Shown here piece after piece: positions 5,981-12,422 of a stretch of 12,422 nt of DNA. Position numbers and translations under genes: made by a program. The notes under the pieces are model-generated. The model did not search any database, was not told where the DNA came from, and saw only the letters and a list, made by a program, of their open reading frames with translations. Origin of the DNA: CADDZP01 sp035948135 (lineage in GTDB: Bacteria; Actinomycetota; Acidimicrobiia; Acidimicrobiales; AC-14); NCBI GenBank assembly GCA_035948135.1, contig DASZJL010000090.1, positions 1 through 12,422 on the forward strand. The letters run 5' to 3'. Each line of letters opens with the position of its first letter. Within the stretch, counting starts at the first letter, position 1.

Positions 5981-6561
5981 CGACGTCATCGGTCGGGGGG
6001 CCGCGTCAGGCCGGGTCGTTCGGGCCCTCAGCGCTGGCGACGCCGGCCAACGCCCTTACCGCGGCCCGGCTGCTCCTGGCGCCCGTCGTCATCGTCCTGA
6101 TCGTCGACCGCGGTGCCGCCTGGTCGACGCTCGCGGTCTGGATCGCAGTGGCGGGGAGCGACGCCCTCGACGGATGGGTCGCCCGCCGTCAGGGCAGCAC
6201 GAGCTCGGGCGCGTTCTTGGACCCCCTCGCCGACAAGGTGCTGGTGCTCGGCGCCCTCATCGCGCTGGTGGCCGAGGGGTCGTTCTGGTGGGTCCCGGTC
6301 GCGCTCATCGCCGTACGCGAGGTCGTTATCAGCGGCTACCGCTCCTACGTGGGCCGCCAGGGCATCTCGGTGCCGGCCCGGCGGTGGGCAAAGATCAAGA
6401 CGGTCGTGCAAGAGATCGCCGTCGGGTTCGCCCTGCTGCCACTGACCTCGGACGACCGTTGGGTGGCGACTGCCGTGCTGTGGGTCGCTGTGGTGCTCAC
6501 GTTGGTCACCGGCGTCCAGTACTTACTCGACGGACGGAGGTCGCAGCAGCGTGCGGTGTGA
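5977..6561 (+). CDS. pgsA: CDP-diacylglycerol--glycerol-3-phosphate 3-phosphatidyltransferase (CDP-alcohol phosphatidyltransferase)
   Basis: This 194-residue membrane enzyme is predicted to make phosphatidylglycerol phosphate from CDP-diacylglycerol and glycerol-3-phosphate. The CDP-alcohol phosphotransferase signature is clear: DALDGWVAR, then GAFLDPLADK, with all four aspartates, both glycines and the AR pair. The gap between AR and the next Gly is 7 residues rather than the textbook 8. N-terminal TPANALTAARLLLAP is the usual first helix, followed by several hydrophobic helices, and VREVVISGYR and AKIKTVVQ match PgsA rather than other members. GTG at 5977 is chosen because it overlaps the rimO stop in a GTGA arrangement, giving translational coupling. 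An upstream ATG at 5911 in the same frame would add an Arg-rich, non-homologous stretch inside rimO. The gene ends 11 bases inside cinA. Confidence 0.93.
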   Translation: MTTSSVGGPRQAGSFGPSALATPANALTAARLLLAPVVIVLIVDRGAAWSTLAVWIAVAGSDALDGWVARRQGSTSSGAFLDPLADKVLVLGALIALVAEGSFWWVPVALIAVREVVISGYRSYVGRQGISVPARRWAKIKTVVQEIAVGFALLPLTSDDRWVATAVLWVAVVLTLVTGVQYLLDGRRSQQRAV

Positions 6562-7795
6562 TGTCGTCGCCGTCGGCACCGAGCTGCTGCTGGGGCAGAT
6601 CGTGGACACGAATTCGGCGTGGATCGGTGAGCACCTGGCGCTGATCGGCGTCGACTCGCATTTCCAGACCAAGGTGGGCGACAACCAGGCGCGCATCGTG
6701 CTCGCGCTTCGCGAGGCGCTCGCACGTAGCGACGCGGTCGTTGTCTGCGGCGGACTCGGTCCGACCCAGGACGACATCACGCGCGACGCCATCGCCGAGG
6801 TGATGAACGTCCCGCTGCATCGCGACGCCGAGATGATCGAGACGATCCGTGGATTCTTCGGATCGCGTGGTCGGGAGATGGCCGACAGCAACATGCGCCA
6901 GGCCGACATCCCCGAAGGGGCGACGTTCATCCCCCAGACGCGGGGCACGGCGCCGGGCTTGATCTGTCCGGTCGGCCACAAGGTGGTCTACGCCGTGCCG
7001 GGCGTGCCCCACGAGATGCGGGAGATGATGGAGCGGGCGGTGCTGCCCGACCTGAAGTCGAGGTCGGGCGAGCAGGCGGTGATCATCAGCCGCACCCTGC
7101 GCACGTGGGGCCTGGCCGAATCGACGCTGGCCGAGATGATCTCGGCGCGCGTCGACACGCAGACCAACCCCACCATCGCCTTCCTGGCCAGTGGCATCGA
7201 GGGCATCAAAGTGCGCCTGACTGCCAAAGCGCCGGACGAGTCTGCGGCCCGCGAGCTGCTGGCGGCGGAGGAGAAAGAGGTCCGCGCCTTGCTGGGCGAC
7301 ATCGTCTTCGGCGTCGACGACGAGACGATGGAGGACGCGGTGGCGACGCTCCTGAAGGCCCATGGTTTGACGCTGGGCGTCGCCGAGTCACTGACGGGCG
7401 GCCTTGTCGGAGCCCGCTTGACCGAGGCCGAAGGCGCAACCGACTTCTTCCGGGGATCCGTCGTTGCCTACGACAGTGAGGTGAAGTTCGAGCTGTTGGG
7501 CGTGCCCGAAGGCCCGGTCGTGTCCGAGGAGGCGGCGCGTGCCATGGCCGAAGGGGCAGCGAAGGCGTTGGGCGCGGACGTCGGCCTCGGCGTCACCGGT
7601 GTGGCCGGGCCCGCCGAGCAAGAGGGCAAGCCCGTCGGCACCGTTTTCATGGCGGTGACGCTCGACGGCGACACGCAGTGCGTGCAGGTGCGGCTTCCGG
7701 GTCAGCGCGACCAAGTGCGGCAGTTCGCTTGCATCTCGCTGCTCGACTTCCTCCGTCGCCGCCTGCTGGCCCGGGAGCAGCCCGCCGGCACTTGA
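6551..7795 (+). CDS. cinA: CinA-family protein: MoCF-like domain plus NMN deamidase (PncC-like) domain
   Basis: CinA joins two domains in 414 residues. The N-terminal molybdopterin-binding-like domain (about 4-170) has GTELLLGQIVDTN at 9-21 and GGLGPTQDD at 67-75; in studied CinA proteins it acts as a pyrophosphatase on ADP-ribose or NAD-related nucleotides. The C-terminal CinA domain (about 255-410) has AESLTGG at 278-284 and GVTGVAGP at 347-354, the residues of nicotinamide-mononucleotide deamidase, which returns NMN to NAD synthesis. The original link to competence does not imply that role here. The GTG at 6551 follows GGAGG (6536-6540) by 10 bases, both inside the end of pgsA, so its translation is probably coupled to the upstream genes. 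A hairpin follows the stop by 12 bases. recA and recX, often next in actinobacteria, are absent. Confidence 0.95.
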   Translation: MRCDVVAVGTELLLGQIVDTNSAWIGEHLALIGVDSHFQTKVGDNQARIVLALREALARSDAVVVCGGLGPTQDDITRDAIAEVMNVPLHRDAEMIETIRGFFGSRGREMADSNMRQADIPEGATFIPQTRGTAPGLICPVGHKVVYAVPGVPHEMREMMERAVLPDLKSRSGEQAVIISRTLRTWGLAESTLAEMISARVDTQTNPTIAFLASGIEGIKVRLTAKAPDESAARELLAAEEKEVRALLGDIVFGVDDETMEDAVATLLKAHGLTLGVAESLTGGLVGARLTEAEGATDFFRGSVVAYDSEVKFELLGVPEGPVVSEEAARAMAEGAAKALGADVGLGVTGVAGPAEQEGKPVGTVFMAVTLDGDTQCVQVRLPGQRDQVRQFACISLLDFLRRRLLAREQPAGT

Positions 7796-7807
7796 GCGGT
7801 TCGGGGC

Positions 7808-7827
7808 CATGGGCGTCATCGCCCATG
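7808..7827 (+). terminator. Hairpin after the rimO-pgsA-cinA operon
   Basis: CATGGGCG (7808-7815) pairs perfectly with CGCCCATG (7820-7827) around a TCAT loop, 12 bases past the cinA stop. There is no T run after it. The position suggests the end of the operon transcript or a stabilising 3' structure. Confidence 0.5.
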
Positions 7828-7837
7828 AGCGTCAATT

Positions 7838-7890
7838 GCGGATGGTGCGTCATATCCGCCGTTTCCAGACGTTGTCCCAAGTGGCAACGT
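7838..7890 (+). promoter_or_regulatory. Two similar-sized inverted repeats upstream of the secreted PKD-like protein
   Basis: GCGGAT (7838-7843) is inverted at 7854-7859 and ACGTTG (7869-7874) is inverted at 7885-7890. Each repeat has 6-base arms with a 10-base spacer, and the two centres are 31 bases apart, near three helical turns. They may be an operator pair or short RNA hairpins. No clear -10/-35 element is seen. The role is inference. Confidence 0.25.
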
Positions 7891-7907
7891 GGCGTCGGGG
7901 GTGACCA

Positions 7908-8681
7908 ATGGGGGGCCAAGGGCGGCGACGGTCCATAGCGATCCTCGCCGTGGTCGCCGCCGTCACCGCGGTCACTGGCGTGGCCGCGGCGGCGTCGGCC
8001 GGTGGTGGGCGACCCTCCGTTGGCGGCGCCGCGGATGTGCCGGCGACGTCCCCTCCCACGACGGCAACGACCCTCGTCGATGCGCCTCCGCCGCTGTCAA
8101 CGCCGGAGTCGCCGTCGGCGTCAACCTCAACGACGCCGACGCTGGCGCGGGCGCCGGCGCCGACCACGACGACCACCGTCTCCTGCCGCAACAGCACCGA
8201 TCCGAGATGCGGACCGTTTCGATGGGACCCCGACCCGGGCCCGAACGCGCCGTTCGACGTCTCGGTGAGCTTCACCCCGGCCCATCCGCACGTCGGTGAA
8301 CAGGTCACCTTCTTCGTGCGGGCCGTCGACCCCGACGCCAAGTGGGTATGGGGTGTCGCGCGGGACTTCGGGGATCCGGGCGGCGCGGTGGCCATCGACG
8401 GATCGTCGATGATCGCCGACGCCTACCCCGACTACTGCGCCCCGGCGAAGTATGGGCCGTGGACGCCACCACCGCGCCGGTCGAGTGACGAGACGTTTGG
8501 CTACCCGGAGCGCGGCGTGACGCATAAATACACGGCGCCCGGCACCTACAAGGCGCGATGGTCGTTGCGTTCGGACTCGACGGCGTGCGGGCTCCACGAG
8601 CCCTATGGCAGCTTCGGCTCCGAGAGCGTGACGGTCGACGTCCAACCCGCTGAGACCACCACGAGCACCACGAGCACCTAG
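7908..8681 (+). CDS. Secreted or membrane-anchored protein with Thr/Pro linker and PKD-like domain
   Basis: This is a 257-residue exported protein. GRRR at 5-8 followed by a hydrophobic segment (about 10-30) forms a signal peptide or membrane anchor. Residues 35-92 are a low-complexity Ser/Thr/Pro/Ala linker, likely extended and perhaps glycosylated. The globular part, about 93-245, has the pattern of a PKD/Ig-like domain: VSFTPAHPHVGEQVTF at 119-134, a DPDAKWVWGVARDFGD stretch, then a final strand VTHKYTAPGTYKARW at 204-218. Cys93, Cys101, Cys177 and Cys227 could form two disulfides. It ends in a Thr/Ser tail. Such domains usually bind ligands or act as spacers on surface proteins; no enzyme site is visible. 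The ATG at 7908 follows a GGGGGTG stretch at close spacing. It is on the same strand as the hydrolase 47 bases downstream, so a shared transcript is possible. The family is not firmly recognised. Confidence 0.75.
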   Translation: MGGQGRRRSIAILAVVAAVTAVTGVAAAASAGGGRPSVGGAADVPATSPPTTATTLVDAPPPLSTPESPSASTSTTPTLARAPAPTTTTTVSCRNSTDPRCGPFRWDPDPGPNAPFDVSVSFTPAHPHVGEQVTFFVRAVDPDAKWVWGVARDFGDPGGAVAIDGSSMIADAYPDYCAPAKYGPWTPPPRRSSDETFGYPERGVTHKYTAPGTYKARWSLRSDSTACGLHEPYGSFGSESVTVDVQPAETTTSTTST

Positions 8682-8728
8682 ACCGGAACCCGGGAGGAAC
8701 CGGGCGTTGGTCCGTCGAAGAACGCCGC

Positions 8729-10171
8729 ATGCGCCGTCGTCTTCTGATTGCTTCTGTCGTCGCGCTCGTGGTGGGAGCGCTCGCGGCCCCGGCTGTGCTC
8801 GCCGGCAACGACTACTCGGATCCCGCGTACGCCCAGCACGACCTGGACAACATCAGCCGGAGCACGGGTCGTCACACGTCTGACCTCACGCGCCCGGAGT
8901 GGCACGAGGCGATGCAGCAGGCGAGCGCCCAGTCGTACCTTGCCGCGCTCGGCATCCAGCTGTCCGACATCCCCAACGGCCGCATCCACACCGGGCTGGG
9001 CCAGTGGATCCCGGGTGGTTCGGTGGGTGACCCCGAGGCCTACAACGCCATGCCGTCGCGGCGGGTCGAGTTCTTGGCGAGGACGGGCGCCAAGCTGTCC
9101 GGCCACGTCTGGGGGAGCGAGGGGAGTGGCCGCCGGCCCGGCATCGTGATCACCACGGGCTCCATCCAGGCCACCGACGGGATGTACCAGTGGCTCGCGC
9201 AGATCCTGGCCCGGGCCGGGTACGAGGTGTTGACCTTCGACGTGCAGGGCCAGGGGGAGAGCGAGGGCTTCGGCCACGCGCCTGGCGACAGGACGCCGAA
9301 CACCAACGGGTTCCCCGCGCAGCAGCAGCCGGTGTTCGTCGACGGCACCATCGACGCCATCCGCTTCTTCGAGTCGACGCCGTCGAGTCCCTATGTCCCG
9401 GTCGGTTGGAGTTCGGCTGACGTCGCCGCCGCGCAGGCCGGGCGCGGTCCCGCCGAGCAGCTCGACTTCGTGAACCCTGGTTACGGGGTGCTCGACGGCA
9501 AGAACCTCGGCATCGCCGGCCACTCACTGGGCGCGACGGCGGTGAGCGTCGTGCAGCAGTGCTCCGACGAGGGCCAGGTGTGGCGGACCGTCCCGGACTG
9601 CCACGGCCAGAGCTATCCCATCCGCACCGTCATAGGTTTCGACGCCTTGAGCGGGTCGGTGACGCCGGTCGTGCCGGGCATGGACCAGGAGGCCGACGGC
9701 TACTTCCTCAATCCGCAGCCGGCGCCGCAGGCCCCTGATCCCAAGGCGCATCTGGGCGCGTTGAACAAGTGGGAGAGCGCGGGGCTCGACACGTACGCGT
9801 TCAGTGTCCGCGGCGGTACCCACCTCGAGTGGAGCTACATCCCGTTCATCTCGCTGGCGACGAGCTACGGCCGGCACCAGATCGGCTACTACACGCTGGC
9901 CTGGTTCGACCGCTGGCTGAGCCCGAGCAGGGGTGTGCGGGCCGACGCCCTGCAGCGGTTGCTCACTGGCCCCATGGCCCAGCACATTCCCGTCGAGGCG
10001 CCCTGGCGGGCCAACTACATGTCCGCCCGATACCTCGGCGGCTTTCGTCTTTCCGTCGGCGCCGGTGGCAGGGTGAGCCAGGTGCTCGACCTGCGTTCGT
10101 ACGGCGGCACGTCCGCGGTGGGCGACTGGGCCGGCGCCAACGCCGACCGTCAGGGCCGCGTCCTGCCGTGA
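8729..10171 (+). CDS. Secreted alpha/beta hydrolase (serine esterase/lipase-like)
   Basis: This is a 480-residue exported enzyme. MRRR followed by a hydrophobic core and PAVLA ending at residue 25 is a standard signal peptide, so the mature protein begins near residue 26. The alpha/beta-hydrolase core starts around 110: a GIVITTGS strand-turn (138-145, possible oxyanion region), FDVQGQGESEG (170-180), the nucleophile elbow GHSLGA with Ser266, and a late histidine, His365, in RGGTHLEW. The acid is probably Asp305 (FDALSG) or a nearby residue; this is less sure. Cys278 and Cys291 may form a disulfide. The roughly 100 residues before the core and the 80 after His365 are extra to a minimal hydrolase. 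The substrate is unknown; esters or lipids are plausible. A purine-rich GGAGGAA lies about 30 bases before the ATG and a weaker GAAGAA nearer it. thpR follows after 15 bases. Confidence 0.85.
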   Translation: MRRRLLIASVVALVVGALAAPAVLAGNDYSDPAYAQHDLDNISRSTGRHTSDLTRPEWHEAMQQASAQSYLAALGIQLSDIPNGRIHTGLGQWIPGGSVGDPEAYNAMPSRRVEFLARTGAKLSGHVWGSEGSGRRPGIVITTGSIQATDGMYQWLAQILARAGYEVLTFDVQGQGESEGFGHAPGDRTPNTNGFPAQQQPVFVDGTIDAIRFFESTPSSPYVPVGWSSADVAAAQAGRGPAEQLDFVNPGYGVLDGKNLGIAGHSLGATAVSVVQQCSDEGQVWRTVPDCHGQSYPIRTVIGFDALSGSVTPVVPGMDQEADGYFLNPQPAPQAPDPKAHLGALNKWESAGLDTYAFSVRGGTHLEWSYIPFISLATSYGRHQIGYYTLAWFDRWLSPSRGVRADALQRLLTGPMAQHIPVEAPWRANYMSARYLGGFRLSVGAGGRVSQVLDLRSYGGTSAVGDWAGANADRQGRVLP

Positions 10172-10186
10172 GAAACACTGGGGGGC

Positions 10187-10720
10187 ATGCCCCGGCTGTT
10201 CGTCGCGGTCTGGCCGCCTGACGAAGTTCTCTCGCTGATCGCGGCGTTGCCGCGGCCCGAGGTCGAAGGTCTCCGGTGGACGACGCGGGACCAGTGGCAC
10301 GTGACGTTGCGGTTCTTCGGGTCGGTCGAGCTCTCGGAGGCTGCTGAGGCGTCGACAGCGTTGCGCTCGGTGTCGGCGCCGCGCGCGACGGCTGTCCTCG
10401 GACCGGAGACAGGCCGGTTCGGCAAGGGCGTGCTGCACGTGCCCGTGTCCGGCTTGGACGAGGTTGCGACCGCGGTGGTCGGGGCCACCGAGGGGGTGGG
10501 CCAGGCGCCCGAGCCGCGCCCGTTCCGCGGGCACCTCACACTGGCCCGGGCCAGGGACCGCCGGCGGGGCGTCGACCTGCGCCCGTTCGTGGGTACGCCG
10601 GTGAGCGCCACGTGGCCGGTCTCGGAGCTCTGCCTCGTGGAGAGCCGCCTCTCGCCAAAAGGCGCGAACTATGAGGTCGTTGAGACCGTTTCTCTAGGAG
10701 AGCCCCGTACGCTGGGGTGA
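10187..10720 (+). CDS. thpR: RNA 2',3'-cyclic phosphodiesterase ThpR (2H superfamily)
   Basis: ThpR/LigT proteins open 2',3'-cyclic phosphates of RNA to 2'-phosphate ends, and some ligate tRNA halves in vitro; the cellular role in bacteria is unclear. The 177-residue length is typical. The two catalytic HxTx motifs are present: HVTL (His38, Thr40) in QWHVTLRFFG and HLTL (His116, Thr118) in FRGHLTLAR. The start MPRLFVAVWPP is the usual N-terminal strand. The ATG at 10187 follows a run of six G, a reasonable ribosome binding site at short spacing. The gene lies 15 bases after the secreted hydrolase and 22 bases before the M48 protease, so all three may be co-transcribed, but no functional link is evident. 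No RNA ligase or kinase partner is adjacent. Confidence 0.93.
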   Translation: MPRLFVAVWPPDEVLSLIAALPRPEVEGLRWTTRDQWHVTLRFFGSVELSEAAEASTALRSVSAPRATAVLGPETGRFGKGVLHVPVSGLDEVATAVVGATEGVGQAPEPRPFRGHLTLARARDRRRGVDLRPFVGTPVSATWPVSELCLVESRLSPKGANYEVVETVSLGEPRTLG

Positions 10721-10742
10721 CAGTTTTGACTTGGGAGTTGCC

Positions 10743-12374
10743 ATGGGATTCACGATTCGCCGCTCGCTCCCCTCGATCACGGGGCTGCTGGCGCTGGTGC
10801 TGATCATCGGCGTGGCCGCCGTGGTCTTCGCCGGGGCGCCCGTCTGGTTTCCGGCCGTGTTCGCCATCGGCATCATCGGGCTGCAGTTCGCCATCAACCC
10901 GTTGATCATCCAGTGGCTGGTGCCGGCGTCGGTCATCGACCACGACGGTCAGCGGTACCTGACGGACCACCCGGTCGGTGAGCTGGTCGCCCGGCGGTGC
11001 CGGGATGCGGGCGTCCCGCTGGTCAAGCTCGGCATCGTCGACGACGGCAACCCCAACGCCTTCACCTTCGGGCGTACGCCTCGCGATGCGCGGATGTGGA
11101 TCACGCGTGGGCTGTTGGAGCGGTTGGACGAGCGCGAGCTCGACGCCGTCGTCAGCCACGAGGTCGGCCACGTGAAGCACTGGGACTTCGCGGTGATGAC
11201 GCTCGCGGCGGTCGTCCCGATGGTGCTTTACCTCGTGTTCTTGCTGTCGCGCACGAACCGCCGGGCGGCGTACGTCGCCATCGGGGCCTACATCGCCTAC
11301 TGGATCTCGTACTTCACGCTGCTGGCGCTGAGCCGGGCCCGTGAGTACGCCGCCGACCACTGGTCGGCCGAGTGCACGCACGACGGCGATGCCCTGGCGT
11401 CGGCGCTGGTGAAGATCGCCTACGGCATGGGCCAGGTGCACGCCGAGCGGGAGGCGCAGGCCAAGGCATTGGCTCATTCGGGGCGCCGAAGCTCGAGTCT
11501 CGGCGCAAGCATTCGAGGCCGGTCGATGAACGTCATGGGGATCTTCGACCAGCGCGAGGCCGAGGCGCTGTCGGCTGCGTTCGCGTCGGGGATCGACCCC
11601 ACTCGGGCCGTCGCCGCCATGCGGTGGGAGCTCGTGAACCCGTGGGGCAAGACGCTCGAGAAGCTGTCGTCACATCCGCTGGTGGCGCGGCGCATTGCCG
11701 CGCTCGAGGACGTGCCCGATGGTGCGCCCAAACACTGGAGCGTGTTGAAGTCGACGGCCACGGTCGCGCCGCAGGAACGCGCCGCGCTGCAGTCCGCGTA
11801 TTGGAGCCAGCTCGCCATCGCCGTGGCGCCGTGGGTCTTCTTCGTGTTGGCGATCCTCGGCGTCGTCTTCAACTCGGTGTTCTCGGTCGGGCTGGGCATC
11901 GCAATTGCCGGGTGCCTGTTCTTGTGGAAGCAGCGCATCCGGTACCCGACGACGACGTTCGAGCCCGTCGACGAGGTCACCTCGCTGCTCGAACGCGTCG
12001 ATGCCAGTCCTGTCGCCGGCATCGGCGTGAACGTGAAGGGCAAGATCATCGGCCGCGGGATGCCGGGGTACGTGTTGTCGCCCGATCTCGTCGTGCAGGA
12101 CGCGTCGGGCTTCGTGCCGCTGCTCTACAGCCAGCCCCTGCCGTTGTGGGGGAGCGTCTTCGCTCTGTTCAAGGCCGACAAGTACTTCGGCCAGGAAGTC
12201 ATGGCCCAGGGCTGGTACCGGCGTCTTCCCGGTCCGGCGGTCGAGCTCCGAAGCGTGATCGCCACCGACGGCACCCAGACCAAGACCTACACGTGGGTCA
12301 CCCGCTACGTCGCCTCCGGTCTGGTGTTGCTGGCCGGCCTGATCGTGATGGCCGTGGGCCTGGCCGGGGCGTAG
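10743..12374 (+). CDS. M48-family membrane zinc metalloprotease with long C-terminal extension
   Basis: This is a 543-residue membrane protein. Two hydrophobic helices near 12-32 and 36-60 precede the peptidase. The zinc site is HEVGH at 139-143, with catalytic Glu140, and the third ligand Glu201 lies in the EYAADH motif, as in HtpX/M48B. Further helices fall near 150-168 and 176-196. SHPLVARRIAAL at 310-321 is the usual conserved end of the peptidase. Unlike HtpX (about 290 residues), it continues for over 200 more: a hydrophobic pair near 356-396, a beta-rich soluble part at about 405-505 (VKGKIIGRGMPGY, then GWYRRLPGPAVEL), and a last membrane helix at 523-541. The related proteases remove damaged membrane proteins; the target here is unknown. 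I choose the ATG at 10743 over the TTG at 10731 because GGGAG (10733-10737) sits 5 bases before it. Confidence 0.88.
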   Translation: MGFTIRRSLPSITGLLALVLIIGVAAVVFAGAPVWFPAVFAIGIIGLQFAINPLIIQWLVPASVIDHDGQRYLTDHPVGELVARRCRDAGVPLVKLGIVDDGNPNAFTFGRTPRDARMWITRGLLERLDERELDAVVSHEVGHVKHWDFAVMTLAAVVPMVLYLVFLLSRTNRRAAYVAIGAYIAYWISYFTLLALSRAREYAADHWSAECTHDGDALASALVKIAYGMGQVHAEREAQAKALAHSGRRSSSLGASIRGRSMNVMGIFDQREAEALSAAFASGIDPTRAVAAMRWELVNPWGKTLEKLSSHPLVARRIAALEDVPDGAPKHWSVLKSTATVAPQERAALQSAYWSQLAIAVAPWVFFVLAILGVVFNSVFSVGLGIAIAGCLFLWKQRIRYPTTTFEPVDEVTSLLERVDASPVAGIGVNVKGKIIGRGMPGYVLSPDLVVQDASGFVPLLYSQPLPLWGSVFALFKADKYFGQEVMAQGWYRRLPGPAVELRSVIATDGTQTKTYTWVTRYVASGLVLLAGLIVMAVGLAGA

Positions 12375-12422
12375 CTCCAGCCTCCAAACCCATCGTTCTC
12401 GGGGTGGATAGCGGGCTGTGAG
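12375..12422. other. Short non-coding end of the window
   Basis: These 48 bases follow the M48 stop. I see no gene, stable hairpin or T-rich terminator in them; the terminator, if any, lies beyond the window. Confidence 0.5.

Noticed and set aside
10536..11477. 313-residue minus-strand frame opposite thpR and the M48 gene
   Set aside because: It crosses two well-supported genes, is rich in Arg, Asp, His and Val as expected of a shadow frame, and has no recognisable motif.

Overview
The window reads as ordinary chromosome from a high-GC actinobacterium. The GC-rich wobble positions, several GTG starts, many secreted Thr/Pro-rich proteins and a rimO-pgsA-cinA run fit an Acidimicrobiia-like lineage. 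That placement is inference; there is no rRNA or other marker here. I see no CRISPR array, insertion sequence, tRNA, integrase or phage gene. Coding density is high, and the longest gene-free stretch is about 160 bases.

Layout. (1) 1-661: the tail of a secreted repeat protein on the plus strand faces a small membrane protein on the minus strand, with a strong hairpin between them. (2) 826-2350, plus strand: a 49-residue DUF5679-type zinc-ribbon protein, the queuosine-pathway reductase QueF, and a lipocalin-like DUF7064/CrtC-type protein, closed by a hairpin. (3) 2423-4714, minus strand: a proline-rich secreted protein preceded by a leader that can fold two ways, then an NAD(P)-dependent aldehyde dehydrogenase. 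(4) 4751-7795, plus strand: rimO, pgsA and cinA in overlapping order. (5) 7908-10171, plus strand: a secreted Thr/Pro-linker protein with a PKD-like domain and a secreted alpha/beta hydrolase. (6) 10187-12374, plus strand: the RNA 2',3'-cyclic phosphodiesterase ThpR and an M48 membrane metalloprotease with a large C-terminal extension.

How the genes fit together. rimO, pgsA and cinA are housekeeping genes (ribosomal protein S12 modification, phospholipid synthesis, pyridine-nucleotide repair) whose overlaps imply one coupled transcript. queF acts without other queuosine genes nearby. The secreted proteins and the M48 protease belong to the cell envelope, but the sequence does not tie them into one pathway.

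I found no convincing new multi-gene system. The points most worth a second look are the 36-bp divergent aldehyde dehydrogenase/rimO gap, which looks doubly leaderless, the two-state leader of the proline-rich protein, the M48 C-terminal extension, and the small DUF5679 gene.
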